A stretch of 64,000 nucleotides of DNA. Origin: an uncultured Bacteroides sp. (GTDB taxonomy: Bacteria; Bacteroidota; Bacteroidia; Bacteroidales; Bacteroidaceae). Below the pieces are notes generated by a model, which saw only the letters and a list, made by a program, of their open reading frames with translations, was not told the DNA's origin and ran no database searches. The translations under genes and the position numbers were made by a program. Numbering within the stretch: position 1 is the first letter of the stretch; every line of letters begins with the position of its first letter. Where the stretch lies: the NCBI RefSeq assembly GCF_963666545.1, contig NZ_OY762899.1, positions 372,001-436,000 on the forward strand. Reading direction: 5' to 3'. Of the stretch, positions 39,049-47,481 are shown one piece after another.

Positions 39049-39750
39049 ATGAGCACTCCCATTATATTCGTTTCTCTCGGTCCGGGCGATCCGGAATTGA
39101 TTACTCTAAAAGGACTTAAAGCGTTGCAGCAAGCTGATATTATCTTTTGTCCCGCCACCACAACCTCCACGGGCAAGCAGACATCTCGTTCTGCAAATAT
39201 ATTGCAAGCGCTCAATATTGAAGCGCCCCATATACATCCCTTTCTTTTGCCTATGAGCAAAGACCGCTCACAAGCTCATCAAGCCTATGATAGCGTTTAT
39301 ATTACTGCTGTAGATTCACAAATACAAGGTAAAAAAGTGGTCATTGTGGCCGAAGGTGACGCCGGATTTTACTCTTCTGTACATTATATATATGACAAGC
39401 TTGTAACTGCCAACATTTCAGTAGAGCAAATAGCCGGAATTCCCGCATTCATCGCTTCAGGAGCCATGGCCGGCATGCACATCGTGAGCCAGGAAGAGAA
39501 ATTAATGGTGATTCCGGGCAATATAACGACAATTGAACTGGAAAGTCATTTAAAAGAAGGATTTGTTATTGTTATTATGAAGCTTTCACAGTGTAAGGAA
39601 GCGGTCCATCAATGCATTACTCTTCATCCCGATTATGCCTATCACTATTTCGAGAATGTGGGCACTGAGAAGGAATATTATACTCAGAACAGAGAGGAAT
39701 TGATAGAAAAGGGTTACCCCTATTTCTCATTGATGATTATACGAGAGTAA
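39049..39750 (+). CDS. cobI: Precorrin-2 C20-methyltransferase
   Basis: 233 residues from the ATG at 39049; the upstream TTG is discounted because a -7-like element (CACTTTTG, 39014-39021) overlaps it. SLGPGDPELITLKGLKALQQ and VVIVAEGDAGFYSSVHYIYD are the SAM-binding signatures of corrin and sirohaem methyltransferases, and GIPAFIASGAMAG fits CobI/CbiL. It methylates C20 of precorrin-2 or its cobalt form. No other corrin-ring genes are next to it in the window. Confidence 0.85.
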   Translation: MSTPIIFVSLGPGDPELITLKGLKALQQADIIFCPATTTSTGKQTSRSANILQALNIEAPHIHPFLLPMSKDRSQAHQAYDSVYITAVDSQIQGKKVVIVAEGDAGFYSSVHYIYDKLVTANISVEQIAGIPAFIASGAMAGMHIVSQEEKLMVIPGNITTIELESHLKEGFVIVIMKLSQCKEAVHQCITLHPDYAYHYFENVGTEKEYYTQNREELIEKGYPYFSLMIIRE

Positions 39751-39772
39751 AGTCACCCTCTATAAAGTCACA

Positions 39773-39807
39773 AAAAAAGCCTGTTCATCGAAGAACAAGC
39801 TTTTTTT
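39773..39807. terminator. Bidirectional terminator, cobI and tRNA cluster
   Basis: AAAAAAAGC...GCTTTTTTT closes a hairpin with arms GCCTGTTC and GAACAAGC. The single C-A mismatch becomes a G-U pair in the minus-strand RNA, so it works best as the end of the tRNA transcript. Confidence 0.75.
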
Positions 39808-39818
39808 ATTGTATTTCG

Positions 39819-39891
39819 AGCGAAAGACGGGACTCGAACCCGCGACCCCAACCTTGGCAAGGTTGTGCTCTACCAACTGAGCTACTTTCGC
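39819..39891 (-). tRNA. tRNA-Gly(GCC)
   Basis: 73 nt cloverleaf on the minus strand: acceptor GCGAAAG/CTTTCGC, anticodon stem CAACC/GGTTG with loop TTGCCAA (anticodon GCC), T loop GTTCGAG. No CCA is encoded. It is identical to the copy at 40123. Confidence 0.97.
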
Positions 39892-39902
39892 AAACATCAT
39901 AC

Positions 39903-39989
39903 TGGTGAAGAGAATGAGACTCGAACTCACACGACATAACTGTCACTACCCCCTCAAAGTAGCGCGTCTACCAATTCCGCCATCCCTCC
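39903..39989 (-). tRNA. tRNA-Leu(GAG)
   Basis: A class II tRNA on the minus strand with an extended variable arm. The anticodon stem CTACT/GGTAG encloses TTGAGGG (anticodon GAG). Acceptor GGAGGGA pairs with TCTCTTC, then A and an encoded CCA, unlike its Gly neighbours. Confidence 0.95.
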
Positions 39990-40020
39990 AGTATATCAAA
40001 CAAAATATTTTATCACCTAG

Positions 40021-40103
40021 TGCCCAGAACAAGACTCGAACTTGCACGTCATTGCTAACACTAGTACCTGAAACTAGCGCGTCTACCATTCCGCCACCTG
40101 GGC
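40021..40103 (-). tRNA. tRNA-Leu(CAG)
   Basis: 83 nt class II tRNA on the minus strand. Anticodon stem CTAGT/ACTAG encloses TTCAGGT (anticodon CAG); acceptor GCCCAGG pairs with TCTGGGC. No CCA is encoded. Confidence 0.95.
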
Positions 40104-40122
40104 AAGGTATAAAACACTTTTG

Positions 40123-40195
40123 AGCGAAAGACGGGACTCGAACCCGCGACCCCAACCTTGGCAAGGTTGTGCTCTACCAACTGAGCTACTTTCGC
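40123..40195 (-). tRNA. tRNA-Gly(GCC)
   Basis: 73 nt, the same sequence as the tRNA-Gly at 39819. First gene of the cluster, 12 bp after the promoter's -7 box. Confidence 0.97.
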
Positions 40196-40206
40196 AATTG
40201 CGGATG

Positions 40207-40237
40207 CAAAGGTAGATATTTCTCGCAAACTTGCAAA
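40207..40237 (-). promoter_or_regulatory. Promoter of the tRNA cluster
   Basis: Minus strand: TTTG (40237-40234), 19 bp, TACCTTTG (40214-40207), immediately upstream of the first tRNA. Confidence 0.7.
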
Positions 40238-40305
40238 TAATCCGCCTGTTTTTTTTGTTCAACAATCACCTAAAACATTCCTGAGAGATGCGATTCTTTT
40301 GATTA

Positions 40306-41439
40306 TCAACTCATTCGGTCCCGGTAATCCTCATAACTAAATTGTTTGTAGATTTCGGCTTTCCCTTCTTTTGTCCACAAGCCGATGGCCGGATGATGAA
40401 TGCCATTAAACATGTTTGTTTTCACCATGGTATAATGAATCATGTCTTCAAACACAATGCGCTCACCAATCTTAAGTTCGTGATTAAAACTCCAACTGCC
40501 CATATAATCACCACTCAAACAAGAACTACCTCCCAAACGATAAACAAAAGCGCCCTTATCTCCTATCTCCGCACCACTTACAGCCGGCTGATAAGGCATC
40601 TCTAAGCAATCAGGCATGTGACAGGTAAAGCTCACATCGAGTATGGCTGTTTTAATACCCCTGTTCTCTACCACATCTACTACTTCCGAGGTCAACACTC
40701 CTGTTTGCCAAGTAAAGGCCGATCCGGGTTCAAGGATAATTTGCAAGTGCGGATAACGCATCTTGAGCCCACGCAACAATCCGATAAGATGTTCTATATC
40801 ATAGTCGGCCCGCGTCATCAAATGCCCTCCCCCCAAATTCAGCCATTTTATCTGCGAAAACCAACTCGAAAACTTTTCTTCAATGTGAACCAGTGTTTTT
40901 TCCAATTCATAAGACGATGACTCGCAATGGGAGTGGCAGTGAAAACCTTCAATGCCTTGAGGCAAAAGTTCAGGTAGCAAATCTGCCGTTATACCAAACC
41001 GTGTTCCCGGAGCGCATGGATTATAAAGATCTGTCTCCACTTCTGAATACTCAGGATTAATGCGGATACCGCACGAAATACCTTGCCCTTCGGTCATCGA
41101 ATAAAAACGATTGAATTGTGCCAATGAGTTGAAAGAGATGTGACTACTGCAACGCATGATTTCAGGAAAGTCCTGTTCTGTATATGCCGGTGAATAGGTA
41201 TGCGCCTTACTTCCAAATTCCTCGAATGCCAACCGTGCCTCGTACACCGAGCTGGCTGTAGAATGATCAGTGTATTCTCTGAAAATGGGAAACGAACGCC
41301 ACATGGCAAACGACTTAAAGGCAAGTATAATTTCTACTCCTGCCCTCTCTTTGACAGTACGAATCAAGCTTAGGTTCTTTCTCAAGAGTTCTTCTTCCAT
41401 GATATAGCATGGCGAAGGAAATTGGGTAAAATCTATCAT
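40306..41439 (-). CDS. nspC: Carboxynorspermidine decarboxylase
   Basis: 377 residues, a PLP-dependent alanine-racemase-fold decarboxylase. FTQFPSPCYIMEEELLRKNL opens the barrel, LAFKSFAMW holds the PLP lysine, and LNLGGGHLMTRADYD, DCLEMPYQP and GSSCLSGDYMG fit NspC. It converts carboxyspermidine/carboxynorspermidine to spermidine-type polyamines, the route used by Bacteroides. A TACCTTTG box precedes it on the minus strand (41475-41468). Its partner carboxynorspermidine synthase is not in the window. Confidence 0.92.
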   Translation of the reverse strand: MIDFTQFPSPCYIMEEELLRKNLSLIRTVKERAGVEIILAFKSFAMWRSFPIFREYTDHSTASSVYEARLAFEEFGSKAHTYSPAYTEQDFPEIMRCSSHISFNSLAQFNRFYSMTEGQGISCGIRINPEYSEVETDLYNPCAPGTRFGITADLLPELLPQGIEGFHCHSHCESSSYELEKTLVHIEEKFSSWFSQIKWLNLGGGHLMTRADYDIEHLIGLLRGLKMRYPHLQIILEPGSAFTWQTGVLTSEVVDVVENRGIKTAILDVSFTCHMPDCLEMPYQPAVSGAEIGDKGAFVYRLGGSSCLSGDYMGSWSFNHELKIGERIVFEDMIHYTMVKTNMFNGIHHPAIGLWTKEGKAEIYKQFSYEDYRDRMS

Positions 41440-41535
41440 TATTTCATCTACTAGTTAAAACGTTTTGCAAAGGTACAGAATGTTTTTCTGTTTGCCATAA
41501 ACAAGAGGAAACCTTCATCAGTTAATTGAGAAATA

Positions 41536-41565
41536 AAGCCCGGTCAAATCACTTCGCCCGGGCTT
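41536..41565. terminator. Terminator of the MetE-like gene
   Basis: AAGCCCGG (41536-41543) pairs perfectly with CCGGGCTT (41558-41565), followed on the minus strand by TATTT. Confidence 0.55.
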
Positions 41566-41624
41566 CCATAAATAAACTTGGCAGAGTTTATTCCTCGAAA
41601 ATATACTAGTTATAAAGAAATTAC

Positions 41625-42599
41625 TTACTGATCAGGCCAAAGATCTTTGGCCGCTACCATTGCCATATCTAAAGTTCTCCACTGCTTTTTTAAAGCAATA
41701 TCATAATCTTCGTTGGGCAACACTTGCGCATTAGGAACACAAAGACTAAGACGATCCAATGAGATATAAGGAGTTACTTCATCTATCGCTTCATATATCT
41801 CATCCAGTTCACTAGGCAATGGATAGTGGGACGGAATGAAGCCAAATGTTGCTTTCTGCTCACGGATGAACCACAGAAGAGAGGTTTTGCCGCAACTCTC
41901 GTCGTCATAATCGAGCAAGAATGAATTAGCTCCTTCAACAGAGTAAAGCATCTCCGCAGGTGCATGAAAAGCTATAAATAGATCTTCCGGATGTTCTTGT
42001 AAAGCCATGTTATTTACTCGAACAGCGGTAGAAGTAACTACTCGGGTAATATCATCAAACTGCAAATACCGACAACCGGATTCATATAATTCTTGAATGA
42101 GTTTTTGATATGTACGGGCGATATCTGCCAACAAATCCTCTTCATCAGGATAAATGGTTGATAACTGATCACGACTACCTTCTTTCAATAATTCGCTAAG
42201 TAACAGAGAAGGTGCCGGCAATACTTGCTTGGCAATCACATCACCTCCCGTCACTCCGGTAAGATACATGAAATCATCCAAAACAGGATGATGATGAAGA
42301 TCTATTCTTCCAATAAGCTTAATACCATTATTACGCTCACCACGAGACTGTATACCTTCTAGGTTGCACATAAAATCCAGTGGCCAGGAAACATTACGAA
42401 AGCGCCCGTCGGTTACCACCTTTAGCCCTACTGCTTTCAATTTATCTACTAAATTACGAATTTCGGCATCTTCTATGGCACGCAACGCTACCATACTAAT
42501 CTGTTCATTTCGATATTGCATTTGTGCGTTCCTTAACTCCTGAGGGAGAAGAAAGGCGCCAGCGACATCTATCCTAAACGGAGGTCTGATATATTCCAT
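41625..42599 (-). CDS. MetE-like (UROD/CIMS fold) protein under B12 control
   Basis: 324 residues. It aligns by eye with the C-terminal-type, YxjG-like cobalamin-independent methionine synthases: VVTDGRFRNVSWPLDF, the LPAPSLLL block, YLQFDD near residue 180, and FLLDYDD near 230. A cobalamin riboswitch precedes it, which fits a B12-independent substitute enzyme. However, the zinc-ligand positions are altered: HAP (212-214) stands where the family has HxC, Asp230 replaces Glu, and the later Cys region reads VPNAQ (288-292). It may therefore have a different reaction or need a partner. It is about 45 residues shorter than YxjG. Confidence 0.75.
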   Translation of the reverse strand: MEYIRPPFRIDVAGAFLLPQELRNAQMQYRNEQISMVALRAIEDAEIRNLVDKLKAVGLKVVTDGRFRNVSWPLDFMCNLEGIQSRGERNNGIKLIGRIDLHHHPVLDDFMYLTGVTGGDVIAKQVLPAPSLLLSELLKEGSRDQLSTIYPDEEDLLADIARTYQKLIQELYESGCRYLQFDDITRVVTSTAVRVNNMALQEHPEDLFIAFHAPAEMLYSVEGANSFLLDYDDESCGKTSLLWFIREQKATFGFIPSHYPLPSELDEIYEAIDEVTPYISLDRLSLCVPNAQVLPNEDYDIALKKQWRTLDMAMVAAKDLWPDQ

Positions 42600-42668
42600 A
42601 CGCTACTAATTTAGATGATTTGATTTTGCGCATCACTCCCAACCCACGAGGAATAAAGACATAAAAAG

Positions 42669-42832
42669 ATGGCAGGTCTTCTGACTTAGCTTCCATTTCG
42701 AATACCTTCCCGGCCAAAGCCAGTGGTTAAGGAGTATCTCATCGAAATGTTTGTGATGAAGCTTTACAGCAGCGGGACTGTCCGGGATTTACACCCGATT
42801 CCCTTTTAATTATCACATCTGAAAAGTTGTAA
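42669..42832 (-). ncRNA. Cobalamin riboswitch
   Basis: Read on the minus strand it has the conserved elements in order: AAAAGGGAATC, GGTGTAAATCCCGGACAG, TCCCGCTGCTGT (B12 box region), GCCGGGAAGG and AGTCAGAAGACCTGCC. These are the core junction, L5/L13 kissing partners and closing stem of the AdoCbl/MeCbl class. It ends about 70 nt before the MetE-like ATG, and no clear intrinsic terminator follows, so it probably acts at translation initiation. Confidence 0.93.
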
Positions 42833-42849
42833 TAAACCATTCTTGGTTG

Positions 42850-42878
42850 CAAATATAATGAAAGGTCTGAATAATCAA
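42850..42878 (-). promoter_or_regulatory. Promoter of the riboswitch transcript
   Basis: Minus strand: TTG (42878-42876), 18 bp, TATATTTG (42857-42850), which puts the transcript start near 42843, just ahead of the aptamer. Confidence 0.6.
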
Positions 42879-42944
42879 TACGATTCAGAGCTAATTAACA
42901 CACCTTTTTTTTAAAAGTAGGGTCAACTTATTGACATCGGAAAT

Positions 42945-43874
42945 CTAATCTATATGACCAAAGTTTTGGCAACCGGCATCGCCACAACAATCGCTATTAT
43001 GCTCAAATTCAAGCGTAGCATGTTGAATTCCAACCACAAGTAGAGCACGCTTCACCTCTCGTTTCACTTTCTCAAGTTGAGATAGATCACAAATAACGAT
43101 ATGCGCTGTCAAAGCCGTTTCGGTAGTACTAAGTGCCCAAATATGCAAATGATGACAATCGGCTACTTCGGGCACAGAGAGAATAAGAGTTTCTATCTGC
43201 TTACTGTCCGTTCCGGTAGGTACACCATCAAGCGAGAGACGAATACTATCATGCAAAAGTCCCCATGTAGAATAAACGATAACACAAGCAATGAGCAGAC
43301 CAAGAATAGGGTCAATCACCGACCAACCGGTATAGGAAATAACAATACCCGAGATGACCACACCTACAGATACCAATGCATCAGCGGCCATGTGCAGATA
43401 AGCTCCTTTCACATTCAAGTCCTTCTCCTTATCTTTCATAAACAGCCAAGCTGTAAGTCCATTAATAAAGACCCCTACTCCCGCTGTCCAAGCTATAGCA
43501 CCTCCCTCCACAGGAGAAGGATGGAATAGTTTATCTATGCTTTCAGCAAAGATGATGCCCACAGCTATTAATAAAATGATAGCATTGAGCAAAGAAACTA
43601 ATATTGTACTCTTTTTATAGCCATACGTATACTTAGAAGTAGCAGACATTCGGGCCAAACGAAAAGCCAACATAGCTAAAATAAGACTAGCTACATCACC
43701 CAAATTGTGTCCGGCGTCTGAAATTAGTCCTAATGAATCATAATAGAAACCAACGCCAAATTCCGTAATGACAAATAGTATATTTAGTCCGATACCAATA
43801 ATAAACGATTTGTTCAGTCCCGTAATTTCGAGTGCATGGTGATGATCGTGAGCATGGTGTTTTGAATGTTCCAT
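42945..43874 (-). CDS. Cation diffusion facilitator metal exporter
   Basis: 309 residues from the ATG at 43874. A longer frame to 44018 is rejected because a TATCTTTG box (43906-43899) lies inside it and it would overlap the divergent gene. His-rich N-terminus (HSKHHAHDHHHALE), six helices with the metal-site motifs DAGHNLGDVAS and HMAADALVSVG, and a cytoplasmic domain ending DCCGDAGCQNFG. It exports Zn(II) or a similar divalent metal using the proton gradient (CzcD/ZitB type). Confidence 0.9.
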   Translation of the reverse strand: MEHSKHHAHDHHHALEITGLNKSFIIGIGLNILFVITEFGVGFYYDSLGLISDAGHNLGDVASLILAMLAFRLARMSATSKYTYGYKKSTILVSLLNAIILLIAVGIIFAESIDKLFHPSPVEGGAIAWTAGVGVFINGLTAWLFMKDKEKDLNVKGAYLHMAADALVSVGVVISGIVISYTGWSVIDPILGLLIACVIVYSTWGLLHDSIRLSLDGVPTGTDSKQIETLILSVPEVADCHHLHIWALSTTETALTAHIVICDLSQLEKVKREVKRALLVVGIQHATLEFEHNSDCCGDAGCQNFGHID

Positions 43875-43965
43875 TCTATCCGGATTTTGTTGATCACACA
43901 AAGATAAGTTTATCTTTGCATTAATCAAATACCTACAACGATGTATATTACTCCTGTTTTTTTTA

Positions 43966-43973
43966 TACCTTTG
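43966..43973 (+). promoter_or_regulatory. -7 box of the ThrE operon
   Basis: TACCTTTG on the plus strand, 30 bp ahead of the ATG at 44004. No clear -33 box. Confidence 0.4.
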
Positions 43974-44003
43974 CGGCAAAAATAGAGATTTTACCCTAAT
44001 CTT

Positions 44004-44777
44004 ATGGATATTCATCAAGAACTTAAGGAATTATCTAAATTCCTGTCCGATTATTCTACCAGTCTAATGGCAGTAGGTGTGCAAACATCCCGTATTGTAC
44101 GCAACACATCTCGTATAGCCGAATCTTATGGTTTCTATGTGGACATGACTATCTTTCAGAAGACAATCATCATGACATTAAGAGATGCGGACAACTCTCA
44201 CTCTTATAGTACTGTAAACAAAATTAAACCTCTAGGTTTGAACTTTGCCATTAACTCTAAACTAAGTACGCTTAGTTGGGAAGCTTATGACGAACATATC
44301 CCTTTGGAGGAGTTAAAAGCAAGATACCACGAGATTGTTAACAAGCCTCGCGAAAGCAAGTGGCTGGTATTGTTTCTGGTGGCTTGCGCCAACGCTTCAT
44401 TCTGTCGGTTGTTCCAAGGAGATCCTACATCAATGGGCATTGTGTTTGTAGCCACACTGGTAGGTTTCTTTATCCGCCAGCTTCTCATGGAAAGGCATTG
44501 GAATCACTTGGCCATATTTATCATATCCTCATTTATAGCGTCGCTTATCGGAAGCACGGGGTATCTTTTTCATTGGGGAAATACACCAGACATGGCATTA
44601 GGTACCAGCGTTCTATATCTTATTCCGGGAGTACCTCTTATTAATTCGATTATGGATGTTATTGACGGACACGTATTAGCCGGAACCTCTCGTTTGATCA
44701 ATGCGTGTCTACTTATAATATGTATAGCGATAGGACTTTCGATCACACTTTTAATAACAGGAATTAGTACTTTATGA
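44004..44777 (+). CDS. Threonine/serine exporter, ThrE N-terminal half
   Basis: 257 residues. ThrE/DUF1212 family: a cytoplasmic N-terminal part (GVQTSRIVRNTSRIAESYGF) and about five helices ending in VPLINSIMDVIDGHVLAGTS, the conserved family motif. Together with the next gene it makes a split exporter. The stop overlaps the next start by 4 bp (ATGA). Confidence 0.88.
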   Translation: MDIHQELKELSKFLSDYSTSLMAVGVQTSRIVRNTSRIAESYGFYVDMTIFQKTIIMTLRDADNSHSYSTVNKIKPLGLNFAINSKLSTLSWEAYDEHIPLEELKARYHEIVNKPRESKWLVLFLVACANASFCRLFQGDPTSMGIVFVATLVGFFIRQLLMERHWNHLAIFIISSFIASLIGSTGYLFHWGNTPDMALGTSVLYLIPGVPLINSIMDVIDGHVLAGTSRLINACLLIICIAIGLSITLLITGISTL

Positions 44778-45292
44778 TAGATTACGAATTTGTTCAGGCC
44801 ATCATTTATGATGGATTGTTTGCCGCTGTGGCAGCTATCGGATTTGCCATCATTTCAAATCCACCTCGAAAGGCGCTGGCTATTGCAGCATTCTTAGCTG
44901 CCGTAGGTCACGGACTTCGCTATTATCTTTTGCATTCCGATTTATTCAACGTAGATATTGCCACAGCTTCTTTCTTTGCCGCGATAGCAATAGGGTTGTT
45001 GTCCATACCTTTTGCCAGATACGTTCATTGTCCGGCAGAAGTTTTCTCTTTTCCGGCTTTGCTACCTATGATTCCGGGAATGTTTGCTTATAAAAGTATT
45101 TTGTTTCTTACAAAATTCTTGCAAAGCAAAGACCAAACAGCTTCTTTTCAGTATATCGAGCAATTTTTCAGAAATGGAATAACAACTATTTTTGTTTTAT
45201 TTGCTTTGGTCGTGGGCGTTGCCATACCGATATTCCTCTTTCATAGGCAATCATTTAGTTCTACCCGTTTGAAGAAGGTGACAAATAAATAA
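44774..45292 (+). CDS. Threonine/serine exporter, ThrE C-terminal half
   Basis: 172 residues with five helices (DUF3815/ThrE_2): YDGLFAAVAAIGFAIISNPP and PALLPMIPGMFAYKSIL. It is translationally coupled to the preceding half. Such two-gene systems are thought to export serine or threonine. Confidence 0.88.
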   Translation: MIDYEFVQAIIYDGLFAAVAAIGFAIISNPPRKALAIAAFLAAVGHGLRYYLLHSDLFNVDIATASFFAAIAIGLLSIPFARYVHCPAEVFSFPALLPMIPGMFAYKSILFLTKFLQSKDQTASFQYIEQFFRNGITTIFVLFALVVGVAIPIFLFHRQSFSSTRLKKVTNK

Positions 45293-45298
45293 AAAACA

Positions 45299-45474
45299 AG
45301 CCACCGAAATGATTCACTAACAAAGATCATTCCGATGGCTGTCCCCTTAAACACCTTTAAACAAAATGAGAGAATATGCCTCTATTTATAACTAACTAAC
45401 CCTTTTTAGAGACATATCCTATTGACTAGGCGACCATTTACATTGAGAAACTCAAGAAGTAAATGAGTCGCCTA
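45299..45474. terminator. Two hairpins between ThrE and KDPG aldolase genes
   Basis: AGCCACCGAAATGAT/ATCATTCCGATGGCT (about 45299-45343) follows ThrE. TAGGCGACCATTTAC (45427-45441) pairs with GTAAATGAGTCGCCTA (45459-45474) after the aldolase stop. Neither has a long T run. Confidence 0.4.
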
Positions 45475-45484
45475 ATTAATATCT

Positions 45485-46156
45485 TTATTTTCTAGCTTCG
45501 GCAATATATCCGAAAGCTTCTTTACACTTAGCAACAATCCAAGCCCAGTCTTGAGCAGCAACCACATCACCCGGGAAAAGGTTAGACCCCATTCCTACAC
45601 AAGTAACGCCCGCTTTGATCCATGCAGTAAGGTTTTCTTTAGTTGGTTCTACACCGCCTGTCACCATTAACATAGACCATGGCATCGGAGCTTTTACGTT
45701 CTTCACGAATGAAGGTCCACCTACGTTTCCGGCAGGAAACACCTTGCATAGATCGCATCCAACCTCCTGGGCAAAGCCTACCTCAGATACCGACCCACAA
45801 CCGGGAGTATAAGGAATCAAGCGACGATTACAAATCTTAGCAATCTCAGGATTGAACAACGGACCAACGATGAAGTTAGCACCCAATTGGATGTACATAG
45901 CTGCAGTAGCCGGATCAACAATTGAACCAATACCCATAATCATTTCAGGGCATTCTTTTGCAGCCCATTTCACTAATTCAGCAAATACATCCTGAGCGAA
46001 ATCACCACGGTTGGTAAATTCGAATGCGCGAACACCACCATCATAGCATGCCTTTACTACATTCTTAGCAACCACTACATCTTTGTTATAGAAAACGGGA
46101 ACCATCCCTGTGCTTGCCATAGCATTGAGCACTTGTATTTTATTAAATCTTGCCAT
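45485..46156 (-). CDS. eda: KDPG/KHG aldolase
   Basis: 223 residues, class I aldolase. The Schiff-base lysine lies in [14 protein letters not shown] and the active-site Glu in [28 protein letters not shown] matches the phosphate-binding region. It splits 2-keto-3-deoxy-6-phosphogluconate into pyruvate and glyceraldehyde 3-phosphate. It follows the KDG kinase gene by 31 bp and completes its pathway. Confidence 0.93.
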   Translation of the reverse strand: MARFNKIQVLNAMASTGMVPVFYNKDVVVAKNVVKACYDGGVRAFEFTNRGDFAQDVFAELVKWAAKECPEMIMGIGSIVDPATAAMYIQLGANFIVGPLFNPEIAKICNRRLIPYTPGCGSVSEVGFAQEVGCDLCKVFPAGNVGGPSFVKNVKAPMPWSMLMVTGGVEPTKENLTAWIKAGVTCVGMGSNLFPGDVVAAQDWAWIVAKCKEAFGYIAEARK

Positions 46157-46187
46157 TTTTTTTCAATTAAAATAATATGTAATCTAC

Positions 46188-47231
46188 TTATCTGCTTACA
46201 CGACCTGAACCGTCACCCTTCATCAAGTTTTCTACTTCAGCAACAGTAACCAAGTTAAAGTCACCATAGACGGTGTGTTTCAGACACGAAGCAGCAACCG
46301 CAAACTCCAGTGCTTTCTGATCATCAGATGGATAACTGATCAAACCATAGATAAGTCCGCCCATGAATGAGTCACCACCACCTACACGGTCTACGATATG
46401 AGTAATGTCATATCTATTAGAAATTTTCAATGAACCTTCTGAATAAAGAACGCCCCCCCAAGTATTATGGTTCGCATTGATCGCACCACGTAGAGTCACA
46501 ATCATCTTTTTGCAACGTGGGAATTTTGTCATCATCTGAGTACATACTGATTCGAATTCTGCGGAGTTAACTTCTCCGTTGGTAGCAGTTACATCGAAAC
46601 CTTCGGGTTTGATACCAAAGACTTTTTCACAATCTTCTTCATTACCAAGAATTACATCGCAGCCTTCAACCAATGCAGGCATTACCTCATCAGCTGTCTT
46701 ACCATATTTCCAAAGATTCTTGCGGAAGTTAATGTCGCAAGAAACAGGCACACCCATTTCATTGGCAACTTTGATCGCTTCCAAACAAGCATCAGCAGCA
46801 CCTTGAGACAAAGCAGGCGTGATACCGGTCCAGTGAAACCATTGAGCGTCTTTGAGAACCTCTTTCCAATTCACCATTCCTGGTTCAATAGTAGAGATAG
46901 AAGAGTTTGCACGATCATAAACCACCTTTGAAGCACGAGCTACAGCACCTGTTTCCAAGAAATAGATCCCTACACGGTCGCCACCAAAGATAATTTCTTT
47001 CGTACCCACATTGTGTGAACGAAGATCCATGATGCAAGATTGAGCTATGTCATTTTTAGGAAGACGAGTTACGAATTCTGTGTCTAAACCATAGTTGGCC
47101 AATGACACAGCAACATTTGCTTCGCCACCACCAAATGTAGCCGTGAATTCTTTAGCTTGTGAAAATCTAAGGTAGCCCGGAGTAGCCAAACGAAGCATTA
47201 TTTCCCCAAAAGTAACAACTTTCTTTCCCAT
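46188..47231 (-). CDS. kdgK: 2-keto-3-deoxygluconate kinase
   Basis: 347 residues, PfkB/ribokinase family. FGGGEANVAVSLANYGLDTE is the N-terminal signature; HIVDRVGGGDSFMGGLIYGL holds the catalytic Asp (with GGGD where many kinases have GAGD). It phosphorylates KDG to KDPG. It is first in the kdgK-eda operon and divergent from the LacI regulator. Confidence 0.92.
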   Translation of the reverse strand: MGKKVVTFGEIMLRLATPGYLRFSQAKEFTATFGGGEANVAVSLANYGLDTEFVTRLPKNDIAQSCIMDLRSHNVGTKEIIFGGDRVGIYFLETGAVARASKVVYDRANSSISTIEPGMVNWKEVLKDAQWFHWTGITPALSQGAADACLEAIKVANEMGVPVSCDINFRKNLWKYGKTADEVMPALVEGCDVILGNEEDCEKVFGIKPEGFDVTATNGEVNSAEFESVCTQMMTKFPRCKKMIVTLRGAINANHNTWGGVLYSEGSLKISNRYDITHIVDRVGGGDSFMGGLIYGLISYPSDDQKALEFAVAASCLKHTVYGDFNLVTVAEVENLMKGDGSGRVSR

Positions 47232-47362
47232 AATTCTGTTTTTAATCTAATAAGTTATTAATATCGTTAAGTTTCAATTTATCATCGTATGTGCGGAAGA
47301 CCTATAAACAGACAGATTTACAGATATAATCTCATCAATAAAACCCTCTTTTATCACCTCCG

Positions 47363-47374
47363 TGTGCGGGCACA
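47363..47374. promoter_or_regulatory. Operator 1, TGTGCGGGCACA
   Basis: Palindrome TGTGC-GG-GCACA overlapping the downstream edge of the kdgK -7 box. It matches operator 2 at 11 of 12 positions. Confidence 0.65.
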
Positions 47375-47401
47375 AAGATACAATAATTTTCGTAATTACA
47401 A
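47373..47401 (-). promoter_or_regulatory. Promoter of kdgK-eda
   Basis: Minus strand: TTG (47401-47399), 18 bp, TATCTTTG (47380-47373). Operator 1 covers the start point. Confidence 0.6.
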
Positions 47402-47410
47402 AAATTGTTA

Positions 47411-47418
47411 TATATTTG
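47411..47418 (+). promoter_or_regulatory. -7 box of the regulator operon
   Basis: TATATTTG on the plus strand. Operator 2 lies about 27 bp downstream, within the leader. Confidence 0.45.
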
Positions 47419-47444
47419 TGTCGAAAATAATAAGATTATTATTG

Positions 47445-47456
47445 TGTGCGAGCACA
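47445..47456. promoter_or_regulatory. Operator 2, TGTGCGAGCACA
   Basis: Palindrome TGTGC-GA-GCACA in the leader of the regulator gene, 82 bp from operator 1. It overlaps the GTG at 47446, which argues against that codon as the start. Confidence 0.65.
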
Positions 47457-47481
47457 AAGCCGAAATAACAAGCAATCTAAG

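Noticed and set aside
39903-40265. Short frames across the tRNA cluster
   Set aside because: All lie within tRNA genes and their spacers.
43875-44018. 48-residue extension of the CDF exporter
   Set aside because: It spans the gene's own -7 box, overlaps the divergent gene's start and has no family similarity.
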